From: Nostoc linckia NIES-25
GTDB lineage: Bacteria; Cyanobacteriota; Cyanobacteriia; Cyanobacteriales; Nostocaceae
NCBI RefSeq assembly: GCF_002368035.1
Contig: NZ_AP018222.1
Span: 682,001 to 746,000 of the forward strand
Direction: 5' to 3'
DNA: 64,000 bases
Shown: piece after piece, positions 40,538 through 50,388 of the stretch
How the letters are laid out: each line of letters starts with the position of its first letter
How positions within the stretch are numbered: position 1 is the first letter of the stretch
Translations under genes and position numbers: made by a program
The notes under the pieces: model-generated
What the model saw: the letters and a program-made list of their open reading frames with translations, nothing else
Database searches by the model: none
Told to the model about the DNA's origin: nothing

Positions 40538-43500
40538 TCAGCTAACCAGTTTCTCTCCTTTGAGCATCCGTGATGCAGCTTCTAGTAGCGCTTCTTCAAG
40601 ATAAGGCTTAGTAAAGTAGCCACTTGCGCCTAGTTGAACTGCCATTTGTCTGTGCTTGTCTGCACCTCTTGAGGTGAGCATCGCAATGGGTAGGTGGTTG
40701 AGGTTAGAGTCTTTCTGAATGCGAGATAGTAACTCCAGACCGTCGCAACGCGGCATTTCAATGTCGCAAAATACGATGTCGCAAGGCAAACCGGAGCGGA
40801 GTTTATCCCAAGCTTCCTGACCGTCACGCGCTTGTTCTACGCGATAACCTGCTTTGTTGAAGGTCAGAGAGAGCAATTCTCGGACTGTGATTGAGTCATC
40901 AACAATTAGCACCGTTGGATCGATCTTCGCAGCAGGAATCTCTGTAGGAGTAGATTTTTGTTGCCAAGAACTACCACTAATTTGTGTAGAAATTCGTCCT
41001 TGGAAGATGTCGATGATTTCTAGCACGTCAGCGATGGGCATAATGCGACCATCGCCCAGAACTGTAGCACCTGCTACACCAATAGGTTTAGGTGCTGGCC
41101 CTTCAAATTGCTTAATTACAATTTCTTGTTCGCTCAACACCAAATCAATTTGTAGGGCAATGAGCGTATTTGCCGATCGCACCACAACCACGGAAACCAT
41201 ATCATCATCTCTGGTACCACCATACACATTACCACGACTAATTTGGCGGTTGAAGGTTAAAAGTTCCTTCAAAGGTCGGAATGGCAGCAGGGTATCCCGC
41301 CAAGAAATAAACGATTGTCCATTGGCGTTATGCTGAATATTTTTAACTGGGATGTCGAGGGTATCTTCTACACCGTCCATCGGGAAGGCAATTCTGGCTC
41401 TATCGGAGACACAACACAAAGCTTTACAAATACTCAGAGTCAGCGGCAAACGAATTGTGAAAGTGGTTCCCTTGCCAATTGCAGAATCGGTGTTCACTGT
41501 GCCGCGAATTTCGCTAATGGCAGAACGTACTACGTCCATACCCACACCGCGACCAGAAATTTCGTCTGCCTGGTCTTTGATGCTAAAACCAGATTGGAAT
41601 AGTAAATCGTAAACTTCCAGGCGAGACATGGTTTTCGCCTGAGCTTCGGTAATCATACCAATTTTGACTGCCTTAGCTTTAACCCGTGCTGGATCGATAC
41701 CTGCGCCGTCATCGCCCACAGAAATCACAGTTTGGTTACCTTGGTGGAAGGCACGGATAGTAATGATGCCTACGGGTGGCTTACCAGCAGCTTGTCTTTG
41801 TTCTGGGGTTTCGATACCGTGAGCGATCGCATTATTGAGCATGTGCGTTAACGGATCGCTGAGATGATCTAAAATCATCTTGTCAATTAAAGTATCGCCA
41901 CCTTCAATTACCAATTCCACTTGTTTGCCACACTTGATGGCGTTGTCGCGCACACCCCGCCGCCAGCGATCGATAGTTTGGGCGAAAGGCACCATTCGCG
42001 CTCTTGTGAGTCCCTCTTGTAGCTGGGTGGTTACTTGGCGGAATTGCCGTGCGACTCGTTCGGTTTCTTCGGTGACAAAATCAATGTCGCTAGCAGACTC
42101 ACGCACTCGGACAATGCGCTCAATCATCTGCTGAGAAAGTGTATGGAAGGGAGTAAAGCGATCCATTTCTAGCTCGCTGAAACCTCTGTCGGAATTAGAG
42201 TCTTGGGAATGAGCGCCAGATTCTTTGGCTTTGCGTCCGGCTAACAAAGAAGCTTCTAAAAGCGATCGCTCGTACAACTCTTGCATCCTCGCTCCCACAT
42301 CCGAGAGTTGTTGTACCTGAATCAGCAAGTTATCTAGTGATTGCCGCAACCGTTCGTGATCCTGCTCTAAGGTATTGCGATTTACCACCAACTCCCCAAC
42401 TAAATTACTCATATCGTCCAGTTGCTTAACTGGAACTTTCATGGTTTCTTCAAATCTCGCAGTACGACGAGTAGAGGGACGTGGAGTTTTATTTGTGTTC
42501 GGTTTTGTCAGTGCTGAGTGTGATATTGTTTGATCTGCTTCTGCCAGCAACTTCTCCAAATCGCTAAATTCATCTACGCGTGCTGCTGGAAGGGGAGTTG
42601 TCGCAGCGATTGGTTGAGTTAAGGGTTGGCGTTGGCTTAGCCCGTCGTAGACATCGCTAGATACAGCAGGCTCATTTTTATCTGTACCTAACAATTGTTC
42701 TAGGGCAGCAAAATCTAATTCTGGTATCTCTTTAGCTTTGGGAACAGATGCTAATTCCTCTCCTAATAACGCTTCCAAGTTTGCAAATTCATCTTCTGGA
42801 GCAATTTCTTCAACAGTTTCTGTTTCTGTCAATTCTTCAGTCACAGCAACAGCATTTTCCGATAACGCTGGTGCAGCTTCAGATGTCTCTCCTAAATTAA
42901 ATAAATTTGCTTCTAGGTTCTCATCTGTTTCTCTACTTTCTGAAATAATTGTTTCTGTTAATTCATTTACGCTTAACGATTCAATTGCTGCTAAGTTTTC
43001 TTCTAATTCTAATAAAGGAGTTTCTGTAAACAATAAATTATTCGTAAAACTCAGTTCTGCATTTTCTAAATCTGTGCTTTCCGCAAATTCAAAAGCAGTT
43101 TCTAAATTATTATCTTCAGTATCTAAAACTTCTGAGCTTGTCTGGAATAAAGTGGAAGTTTCTGGAGTCGATAATTCACCTACCAAATCATCTGGAATTT
43201 CCATCTGAATAGACGTGGAACTGTCAACCGCTACATCCTCAAACAGCAACTGGGGATTTTCATCAAAAGAGCCAAACAAATCATCTGGCTGTGCTTGGGT
43301 TAATTCTGAAGTTTCTGAACCCGGTAGTTCACTCCCCAAATCATCTGGAATCTCCATCTGAATAGACGTGGAATCATCAACCGCTACATCCTCAAACAGT
43401 GACTGGGGATTTTCATCAAAAGAGCCAAACAAATCATCTGGCTGTGCTTGGGTTAATTCTGAAGTTTCTGAACCCGGTAGTTCACTCCCCAAATCATCTG

Positions 43501-46156
43501 GAATCTCCATTTGAATGTAGGTGGAACTGTCAACCGCTACATCCTCAAATAGCAACTGGGGATTTTCATCAAAAGAGCCAAACAAATCATCTGGCTGTGC
43601 TTGGGTTAATTCTGAAGTTTCTGAACCCGGTAGTTCGCTCACCAAATCATCTGGAATCTCCATTTGAATGTAGGTGGAACTGTCAACCGCTACATCCTCA
43701 AACAGTGACTGGGGATTTTCATCAAAGGGGCTAAGTTCTAGCTCTGGAGATGTTTGATTAGAATCAACAGCAGATATCTCTGGGAGCTGATTAGTAAACT
43801 CTGGAATGAAATCAAGAGTTTCTGGCTGTTGAGATGAGCTATGAATTTCCTCTTCTAGAGGATGCGCTGCGAACAACTGGGCTGATTCTTCTAATGTTAC
43901 TACTTCGTTAATTTCAAATAAATCATCTCCAGCATTTGATGATAATGTCAGAGCGAGGTGTTCTTCATCTTGTAAATTAAGATCGAAATCTTCTATATCG
44001 AAACTGCCTATCGCAGAATCATTGGAATCCCGATCGTCAGTAAAAATATCATCATTGCTAGCAGTAAATAAATTATCTTCTAATATATTTTCTAAATTTT
44101 GTTCAGCTAAAGCATCGAATTCATCCTCTGATTCTCCTGTACTTTCCTGGCTCCAGAAGTTGCTCAATTCATCTTCTGCTGGAGATAATTCAGATGTATC
44201 TATCGAAGATATATCAAATAAATCAGCAATTTCAGAATTGCTATTCGGCAGTACTGTATGTTCTTCTTTGTCAGCAAATAGGTTATCTAAAGACAAGCCT
44301 GTTGTCTGAGGTAATTCTATATAGTCACTAGGGGTAATTTCTTCTACCCAATTTTTATTTTCAGGTTCTAAAAATAAGTTATCAAGAGTGTTTTCTTGGT
44401 TGCTGGATAGCTCTACACTAGCAAAGATATCATTTTCAGGTTGAGTTACTTCGCCTGGAATCAATAGCTCATTATCATCTAGTGTCAGTGATAATAAATC
44501 TGCAACTACATCGTTATCATCAACATTATTTGGAACAATTTCTTCATTTTTTTGTTCCGTAAGTTCTGATAAAATTGCTTCAGAACCTGCATCTAAATTA
44601 AAATCGAGTTCATTAATATCGCTCAACTCTACATTCGTAGCAGGAGTTTGTTGAGTTCGCGGTTCCGAATTTTCTTTTTCTAGGAAGTTGTCGCCAAATA
44701 ACAGCGATAAATCTTCTGTTTTAGCAGTGGTTGTGGTCTGCTGTTCGTTGCTGGCATCTTCATCAAATGAAAGTAAATCTGATAAATCTCCATCAGAATC
44801 TTCAGTTTCATTGCTGTTGAAACCGATTCCCAATTCATCAGTAGAAGTAATCTCTAAACTTTCTTCTTGATGCCAAGGTTCATCTAAATCAGGAGTCTCG
44901 CCTTCAAATAAATCGGCAAGGGTATTTAACTCAGCTATTCCTACCTCTGGCCCGTTGGGGTCATGATTCTTACTGATTGGATGTACTTCTTCGTGTAGAG
45001 TAAAAGTAAAGCTAGCCTCAGTTGCAGCGTTTGGTGATTGTTGTAACTCAAAAGAGGCGCGATCGCTAGTATCTTCTTCTAGATTCAGTAGTTCAATTGG
45101 CTCAGATAAGTTAGTTATCGCTAACTGTTGGGCATCTTCAGTTTCTTGAGCAATTGACTCTGCTAGAGACTGTTCGTCAATTAAATCACGGGAAATTTCT
45201 AACAACTCAATTTCTGCAAAGTTCAACAGTGCTTCTAGCTGTTGACTAATTGCAATTTCGGCTTCTTTACCTTGCAGAACTAATTCTTGAGCTTGCTTGA
45301 TTTCGGTAATGACGATTTTAGCTAAAGTTAAATAAGTATTTTCGGGATTGGCGATCGCACTCGCCGCCGCTTGGCACAAACCGCACCACTTGGACAAATT
45401 CCAACCCTCGCCAAGTTTCACTAACTGATGACAGCAGTCTTGGAGGTTTTGCCGAGTTGAAGATGTTGTTGTTTGCTTAAACAGTTGCAACATTTCCCGC
45501 AGTGTTTGTAGCACCTGGGTTTGAAACTCGTTCCAATCAAGATTTTCTTTGGCGCTGGCTGAAGATGACACCTCTTGGGATGCTACAGCGAAAGATATTT
45601 CTGTAGATTCCTGATGCCCGTCTTCTGCCAAACTGGGAATATCTCGCCGCAGGAAAAGTTCTGTCAGTGTGGAGACATTCTCCACAGAACCCCCATGTTC
45701 CGTTGCAGATGAACCGGCTACTCCACTATTTCCTTGTTCTACAAGTTGTTCTAGATGCTCATTCAGCCACTGAAAGACAGGCTCAGCTTCTGACATTAAT
45801 GTATTAGCTGTCTCTTCAGAAAGACCATAGGGGCCGCTCAAATGCTCTAACAGCGCTTTCAGGGTATCAGATACACCGAGGAATAAAGACTCTAACTTTT
45901 GGTCAATCCGAACCGGATGTTCTTTAAGAACTTTGAAACAATCTTCCAGACGGTGGGATGTATGCTGGATGCTAGTCAATCCAAGCATTGCCGCTCCTCC
46001 TTTGATGGAGTGAGCCGCCCGGAAGACTTCGCTAATCATTTCCGGGTCGTTAAGGGTACTTTCTAAATTCAGCAACCCCTGTTCAATTGTATTCAGGTGA
46101 TCCCTGGCTTCTTCAATAAAGTAACCCAAAATCCGCTGTTGTTGTTCCGGCAGCAT
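40538..46156 (-). CDS. hmpE: CheA-type hybrid histidine kinase HmpE (PilL-like)
   Basis: The 1872-residue kinase is the signalling core of the gliding chemotaxis system. Order: Hpt domain with phospho-His49 in RAAHSIKGGAAMLG; a very long acidic, low-complexity linker (about 150-1200); dimerisation part (MKVPVKQLDDMSNLVGELVV, about 1237); HATPase with N-box HMLNNAIAHGIE (about 1435) and G-box SGRGVGMDVVRS; CheW-like domain; C-terminal receiver with phospho-Asp in DIVFCDIEMPRCDG (about 1797). A 51-residue unit is tandemly repeated in the linker. Gene order identifies it as the last gene of hmpABCDE. Confidence 0.93.
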   Translation of the reverse strand: MLPEQQQRILGYFIEEARDHLNTIEQGLLNLESTLNDPEMISEVFRAAHSIKGGAAMLGLTSIQHTSHRLEDCFKVLKEHPVRIDQKLESLFLGVSDTLKALLEHLSGPYGLSEETANTLMSEAEPVFQWLNEHLEQLVEQGNSGVAGSSATEHGGSVENVSTLTELFLRRDIPSLAEDGHQESTEISFAVASQEVSSSASAKENLDWNEFQTQVLQTLREMLQLFKQTTTSSTRQNLQDCCHQLVKLGEGWNLSKWCGLCQAAASAIANPENTYLTLAKIVITEIKQAQELVLQGKEAEIAISQQLEALLNFAEIELLEISRDLIDEQSLAESIAQETEDAQQLAITNLSEPIELLNLEEDTSDRASFELQQSPNAATEASFTFTLHEEVHPISKNHDPNGPEVGIAELNTLADLFEGETPDLDEPWHQEESLEITSTDELGIGFNSNETEDSDGDLSDLLSFDEDASNEQQTTTTAKTEDLSLLFGDNFLEKENSEPRTQQTPATNVELSDINELDFNLDAGSEAILSELTEQKNEEIVPNNVDDNDVVADLLSLTLDDNELLIPGEVTQPENDIFASVELSSNQENTLDNLFLEPENKNWVEEITPSDYIELPQTTGLSLDNLFADKEEHTVLPNSNSEIADLFDISSIDTSELSPAEDELSNFWSQESTGESEDEFDALAEQNLENILEDNLFTASNDDIFTDDRDSNDSAIGSFDIEDFDLNLQDEEHLALTLSSNAGDDLFEINEVVTLEESAQLFAAHPLEEEIHSSSQQPETLDFIPEFTNQLPEISAVDSNQTSPELELSPFDENPQSLFEDVAVDSSTYIQMEIPDDLVSELPGSETSELTQAQPDDLFGSFDENPQLLFEDVAVDSSTYIQMEIPDDLGSELPGSETSELTQAQPDDLFGSFDENPQSLFEDVAVDDSTSIQMEIPDDLGSELPGSETSELTQAQPDDLFGSFDENPQLLFEDVAVDSSTSIQMEIPDDLVGELSTPETSTLFQTSSEVLDTEDNNLETAFEFAESTDLENAELSFTNNLLFTETPLLELEENLAAIESLSVNELTETIISESRETDENLEANLFNLGETSEAAPALSENAVAVTEELTETETVEEIAPEDEFANLEALLGEELASVPKAKEIPELDFAALEQLLGTDKNEPAVSSDVYDGLSQRQPLTQPIAATTPLPAARVDEFSDLEKLLAEADQTISHSALTKPNTNKTPRPSTRRTARFEETMKVPVKQLDDMSNLVGELVVNRNTLEQDHERLRQSLDNLLIQVQQLSDVGARMQELYERSLLEASLLAGRKAKESGAHSQDSNSDRGFSELEMDRFTPFHTLSQQMIERIVRVRESASDIDFVTEETERVARQFRQVTTQLQEGLTRARMVPFAQTIDRWRRGVRDNAIKCGKQVELVIEGGDTLIDKMILDHLSDPLTHMLNNAIAHGIETPEQRQAAGKPPVGIITIRAFHQGNQTVISVGDDGAGIDPARVKAKAVKIGMITEAQAKTMSRLEVYDLLFQSGFSIKDQADEISGRGVGMDVVRSAISEIRGTVNTDSAIGKGTTFTIRLPLTLSICKALCCVSDRARIAFPMDGVEDTLDIPVKNIQHNANGQSFISWRDTLLPFRPLKELLTFNRQISRGNVYGGTRDDDMVSVVVVRSANTLIALQIDLVLSEQEIVIKQFEGPAPKPIGVAGATVLGDGRIMPIADVLEIIDIFQGRISTQISGSSWQQKSTPTEIPAAKIDPTVLIVDDSITVRELLSLTFNKAGYRVEQARDGQEAWDKLRSGLPCDIVFCDIEMPRCDGLELLSRIQKDSNLNHLPIAMLTSRGADKHRQMAVQLGASGYFTKPYLEEALLEAASRMLKGEKLVS
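43196..43726 (-). repeat. 153-bp tandem repeat, about 3.5 copies, inside hmpE
   Basis: Copies start at 43196, 43349, 43502 and 43655 (the last partial). The period of 153 bases equals 51 codons, keeping the frame. The encoded unit begins SFDENPQLLFEDVAVDSSTY and ends TQAQPDDLFG. Copies differ by only a few bases, so the array is recent and probably varies in number between strains. Confidence 0.93.
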
Positions 46157-46170
46157 AGTTTTTTAGTCAA

Positions 46171-46230
46171 GAGTCATTACTCATTAGTCATTGGTCATTG
46201 GTCATTAGTCATTGGTCATTGGTCATTAGC
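46171..46230. repeat. GGTCATT/AGTCATT short tandem repeat
   Basis: About eight 7-base units of the form (G/A)GTCATT lie between hmpE and hmpD. Such heptamer runs are common between cyanobacterial genes. They lie inside the operon and would be transcribed. Confidence 0.8.
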
Positions 46231-46261
46231 AAATAACGAAAGACGAATGACAAATGATAAT

Positions 46262-49201
46262 TTATCTACTTTCAAGGGTTTCCACTCGGAAACGTTCCAC
46301 GGAGGCGATCAAGTCGCGGGATACACCTACTAAGTGTTGTAGGGCACCTGAAACTCGCTGTGCTTCTTGGGAGGTTTCTTGGGCTGTGAGTTCTACTGAT
46401 TGCATTACGTGAGCGACGGCGCGGGAGGTTTCCGTCTGTTCCACAGTATCGCTAGTGATAGAACGCACCAAGATATCGATGCGATTCGCCACTTGAATGA
46501 TGTTTTCGAGCGATCGCTTGGCTTCTTCTGCCAATTTTGTACCTTTAATTACTTGTTGTGTGCCTTCTTCCATCGCGGTCATTACGGAGCCTGTTTCGCT
46601 TTGGATTTGCATCACAATTTGTTCGATTTCTTTCAAGGATTTGGCAGATTTGTCTGCTAACTGGCGCACTTCATCTGCTACAATCGCAAACCCGCGTCCG
46701 GCTTCTCCCGCCCTTGCTGCCTCAATACTGGCGTTAAGTGCCAGCAAGTTTGTTCTCGAAGCAATCTGAGAAATCAATGCCACAATTTTAGAAATTTCTT
46801 GGGAAGATTCCGCCAGACGCTTCACTTTTCGAGTTGTTTCGGCAACAGTTTCGCGAATTTCTAAAATCCCTGCCACAGTGTTTTCCACTGCTTCGCCACC
46901 CTTGAGAGCGATCGTGCTGGCATCGCGGGCGACGGTTTCGGCTTCCCGCGCCGCCTCTGCTACCCGCTGAATCGAGTCGGTCATCACCTGTACGGAATTC
47001 AGCGTCACTGCCAATTCTTCTGCTTGCCGCAAAGCATCACTAGACAAGGCTCTAGCAAAGGTTTCCGAGTTGGTTGCACCTTTTGTCACTTCCTTGGCTG
47101 CCACTTTTACCTGTTGGACAATATCCCGCAGGTTTTGAATTGTCAGGTTAAAAGCGTCAGCTACGGCTCCCAGAACGTCAGCTGTGACTTCAGCTTGCAC
47201 CGTTAAATCGCCTCTGGCTGCTCCTTCCACATCATCCAACAACCGAATCACTTGGCGTTGCAGATTTTCCTTGGCTTCCTCTTGTTCGTCGGCTTTGCGT
47301 TGGGCTTCATTTGTGGTCGTGAAAATTACTCGCGCCATTTCATTAAAGCCAGTGGCTAAATGCCCCAATTCATCTTCGGAATATACCGTGGCTTGAGCAT
47401 TCAGATTTCCTTGACTTACAGCGTCAAACTGAGCTTGCAAATCCTTGGTTGTGCGCCGAATTTGCTTGAGCGTGATATTTCCCATGAAGCCTGCGGTAGC
47501 AAAACCCGTCAGCCCAGCCGCTAGTGCCATTGCCCAACCTGTATTCCGCACGCTTTCCCTTTGTTGGGCTGGAGAAAACGTAGTAGCAACAAAGCTAACT
47601 GTCGCTACAACCAGTGCTGAGGCAATACCCACAGTCCCAGCAATTAACCATTGCTTCCTTTGGATGGGGGCATTTTCTAACGGTGCTAACCAGCCTTGCT
47701 CGACGCTGACATTGGGTTCTACCTTCGAGACCTCTGCTTGGGTAAAGGCTGGAACTGGTTCGTGCGAACCAGTGATCGTAAATAGTTCCTCTTCCCGATC
47801 TGCTGTAGTACTTGGAAAAGCCTCCAGGATTTGAGCGCGTCCAGTACTACCGGTTTCTGCTGCGGCAGAATGCATCGCCACATCACCGAAGTCAGAATCT
47901 CCTTCAATTAGGTCAAACCCTGGAATATTGCCTAAATCATCAAATTCCTCAAAGTCATCTAAAAATTCTATATTGCTCTTAGAATTTTCTCGATTCATTA
48001 TATTGTTTGGCTCTTCATCAGAGTCAAAGCTATCTGAACCAAAGGCAGACTCAAATGCCTGGATATCAAAACTTTCATCCTCATCAAAGCTATTTTTATC
48101 TGAGAATTCAACTGATTTAAACTGCTTTCGATCTGAAATGAAATTGTTGTCGCCAAGTGAAGAATTATTAGAAACATTTGGTTGAAATTTTGGCTCTGTG
48201 TCCAAGTCTTTTTGTTCCAACCAATTTTTTGGTTTATTTTGTGATGAATTCTCTTGGGTGTTATATTCTAAGTTATTGTTTGGAAATCGATTGTTCGGTT
48301 TTTCTTCAGCAATCAATACAGTTTCATCTGCAAAATGAGGTCGATCGAGTTCTAAACTTTCAACACTATAATCTTGAGGCTGAGAATCGCTCAAAAAATC
48401 AGCAAACTTATCGTTAGCATTATCAATTTCTGAGGTAGAATTTGAAGAGTAGTTATGATTGTTAATAGGTAAGTTTTCGTTAGTGGAATTTATTTCATTT
48501 TCTCTAAAATGACTACTCACTAATGATTCTTCCAGACCTTCTTGGGAGCTATCTTCTTGCCAAAAAGCAGGTAAATCTAATTCGGCTTCGTCCTCCAAAC
48601 TATTACTATTCGATTGTTCCTCTAATTCTTCATTTAAGGCAAAAGGATCTTGCCCAAAATTTATAGAAGAATCTGATATGTCTTCTGTTCCAATATTGCC
48701 CTCTGTGGGTATATCAAATGGATTTTTTGAAGATAGTTCTTCAACTGTATTCACAGTTTGTTGAGCGTCTTCAAAAAAGTTCATATCCAGATTTTGGCTG
48801 TCAAATTCCTCATTAGCAGGCAAATCTTCCAATTCTTCTTCGCTATATGCCAGCGGATCGGACATTTCTAGGGAATTTATTTGCTCTTGGCTTGCGGATG
48901 TATCAAGCTGACCACCAAACGACTCTAGGTATTGATTAATATTCTCAATTCCATTATTGGCAAAACCAATAATTTCTGGGTCGTCAGTCAAGTCTAATAC
49001 CTGCTGATATTCTTGTTTTGCTACATCGTACTGCTGCAAAACATAGTAGATGTGACCCCTTAATAAATGGGAGTTTGGGTCATCTGGTAAACTTTGCACC
49101 ACTTGGTCAACTAAAGTGGCGGCAACGTCGTAATTCCTTTGAACATAGGCCGTCATCGCCTGTTGATATGTTGGTTCGCGATCGTCAATACTTGCTCCCA
49201 T
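46262..49201 (-). CDS. hmpD: methyl-accepting chemotaxis-type transducer HmpD (PilJ-like)
   Basis: I choose the ATG at 49201 (MGASIDDREPTYQQAMTAYV, 979 residues), preceded by GGAGGAGG; starts at 49219 (overlapping the hmpC stop, ATGA) or 49273 are possible. Order: TPR-like N-terminus (NYDVAATLVDQVVQSLPDDP), a long acidic linker, two close TM helices (about 520-580), HAMP domain (QAQFDAVSQGNLNAQATVYS) and the signalling tip TNLLALNASIEAARAGEAGR. It relays input to the HmpE kinase in motile filaments. Confidence 0.92.
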   Translation of the reverse strand: MGASIDDREPTYQQAMTAYVQRNYDVAATLVDQVVQSLPDDPNSHLLRGHIYYVLQQYDVAKQEYQQVLDLTDDPEIIGFANNGIENINQYLESFGGQLDTSASQEQINSLEMSDPLAYSEEELEDLPANEEFDSQNLDMNFFEDAQQTVNTVEELSSKNPFDIPTEGNIGTEDISDSSINFGQDPFALNEELEEQSNSNSLEDEAELDLPAFWQEDSSQEGLEESLVSSHFRENEINSTNENLPINNHNYSSNSTSEIDNANDKFADFLSDSQPQDYSVESLELDRPHFADETVLIAEEKPNNRFPNNNLEYNTQENSSQNKPKNWLEQKDLDTEPKFQPNVSNNSSLGDNNFISDRKQFKSVEFSDKNSFDEDESFDIQAFESAFGSDSFDSDEEPNNIMNRENSKSNIEFLDDFEEFDDLGNIPGFDLIEGDSDFGDVAMHSAAAETGSTGRAQILEAFPSTTADREEELFTITGSHEPVPAFTQAEVSKVEPNVSVEQGWLAPLENAPIQRKQWLIAGTVGIASALVVATVSFVATTFSPAQQRESVRNTGWAMALAAGLTGFATAGFMGNITLKQIRRTTKDLQAQFDAVSQGNLNAQATVYSEDELGHLATGFNEMARVIFTTTNEAQRKADEQEEAKENLQRQVIRLLDDVEGAARGDLTVQAEVTADVLGAVADAFNLTIQNLRDIVQQVKVAAKEVTKGATNSETFARALSSDALRQAEELAVTLNSVQVMTDSIQRVAEAAREAETVARDASTIALKGGEAVENTVAGILEIRETVAETTRKVKRLAESSQEISKIVALISQIASRTNLLALNASIEAARAGEAGRGFAIVADEVRQLADKSAKSLKEIEQIVMQIQSETGSVMTAMEEGTQQVIKGTKLAEEAKRSLENIIQVANRIDILVRSITSDTVEQTETSRAVAHVMQSVELTAQETSQEAQRVSGALQHLVGVSRDLIASVERFRVETLESR

Positions 49202-49215
49202 TTCCTCCTCCAATT

Positions 49216-49746
49216 TCATCCTGCCCATCGCGCACTCCGTAAAATAGCCGTTTGATCGAGCAGTCGTAGACACTGATTATTTTTAGCACCTAATACCCAC
49301 TCACCACGTAAAAAAGGGGCCATAGTATCTGGAACGCTGGTTGGTGGCATGAGATTCTGGACATCTAGCCAGTCCATACCGCCGATTTCCTCTACTGCTA
49401 AACCCACTATTGTGTCTTGTTCTTCAATGGCAATTACTGGAATTTCAGCTTTATCCGTGTTTAATACACTTGGTTCGCCTAAAAATTGACCCAAATCAGC
49501 CACCCAAATAACTCGACCTCGTAAATTTAGAGTACCCAAAAGTAAAGGAGAAGCATTAGGAATCGGGGTGATTCTATCAGGACTTAGTTCGATTACTTCC
49601 CGGATGCCAGTTGCTTGTAGTGCAAACTCCTGATGCGAGGGAATGTAAAACCTCAAATGTAACTCACCTTCAGGACTTTCTACTTGTAATTCTGGTCGGA
49701 AATGATCTTGACCACTGCCACTTAAAAAGTCCGGTTTGCTGACCAT
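49216..49746 (-). CDS. hmpC: CheW-like coupling protein HmpC
   Basis: The 176-residue protein has a CheW domain: LRFYIPSHQEFALQATGIRE, PIPNASPLLLGTLNLRGRVI (family core) and VDVLxxI-like ending DWLDVQNLMPPTSVPD. It should tether the HmpE kinase to the HmpD receptor. The hmpD start lies close to its stop codon (possible 4-base overlap at 49216-49219). Confidence 0.93.
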   Translation of the reverse strand: MVSKPDFLSGSGQDHFRPELQVESPEGELHLRFYIPSHQEFALQATGIREVIELSPDRITPIPNASPLLLGTLNLRGRVIWVADLGQFLGEPSVLNTDKAEIPVIAIEEQDTIVGLAVEEIGGMDWLDVQNLMPPTSVPDTMAPFLRGEWVLGAKNNQCLRLLDQTAILRSARWAG

Positions 49747-49759
49747 ATTGCTTTTATCC

Positions 49760-50125
49760 TTATCCTCGCAGCAGTTGTTTGACTGTTCCTACCAACTCGG
49801 TTGGTTGAAATGGTTTGGCGATGTAGGCGTCTGCACCTTGTTTCATGCCCCAGTAGCGATCGAATTCTTCGCCTTTGGAAGAACACATAACCACAGGAAC
49901 ATTTTGGGTTTTTGGATCGGACTTTAACCGCCGACAAACTTCGTAGCCATTCATCCGAGGCATGACAATATCCAACACCACTAAATCGGGAGGTGCTACT
50001 TGAATTGCCTCCAATGCTTCTAATCCGTCACTGGCATGGGTGACTGTTAGTCCAGTTGCTTTCAGGAGGTCTGTAATCATCTCCCTTTGCGCGATACTGT
50101 CTTCTACAATCAGAACTGTACTCAT
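49760..50125 (-). CDS. hmpB: CheY-like response regulator HmpB (PilH-like)
   Basis: The 121-residue single-domain receiver has the acidic pair in LIVEDSIAQRE, the phospho-acceptor aspartate in DLVVLDIVMPRMNGYE, the threonine/serine position in PVVMCSSKGEEFD and the lysine in AYIAKPFQPTELV. It carries no output domain, so it acts by binding other proteins of the system. It lies 13 bases upstream of hmpC in the same direction. Confidence 0.92.
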   Translation of the reverse strand: MSTVLIVEDSIAQREMITDLLKATGLTVTHASDGLEALEAIQVAPPDLVVLDIVMPRMNGYEVCRRLKSDPKTQNVPVVMCSSKGEEFDRYWGMKQGADAYIAKPFQPTELVGTVKQLLRG

Positions 50126-50388
50126 AAGTGTCTATCTACCTCCTGATGTAACGTTCCTATTTGGAACATTCCCTGATTCCCCCGCAAGTATTAACTGTAT
50201 AAATTAAATTTAGCCTTTCACTAATTTCCTGGATATTGAGGTTTCACTGGGTTGGCTCATTCTGTGATAACATCTTTTACCTCATCTTTTAGTAGATCCA
50301 CAAGTTTGAGATCTTTTTATGTGTCACATAGATGAGGGAGAAAGAATAACCAATGCCCAATGCCCTGTTTGGCCCATGCCCATTTCCA

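Noticed and set aside
43196..43726. Regular 153-bp repeats, CRISPR-like at first sight
   Set aside because: They lie in frame inside hmpE, have no spacers and keep a 51-codon period, so they are a protein repeat.
42738..43734. Serine-rich and repeat ORFs on the plus strand opposite hmpE
   Set aside because: They mirror the acidic, repeat-rich codons of the hmpE linker and have no independent support.
46171..46230. Short direct repeats between hmpE and hmpD as CRISPR or iterons
   Set aside because: Units are 7 bases without spacers; this is the common heptamer repeat of Nostocales.
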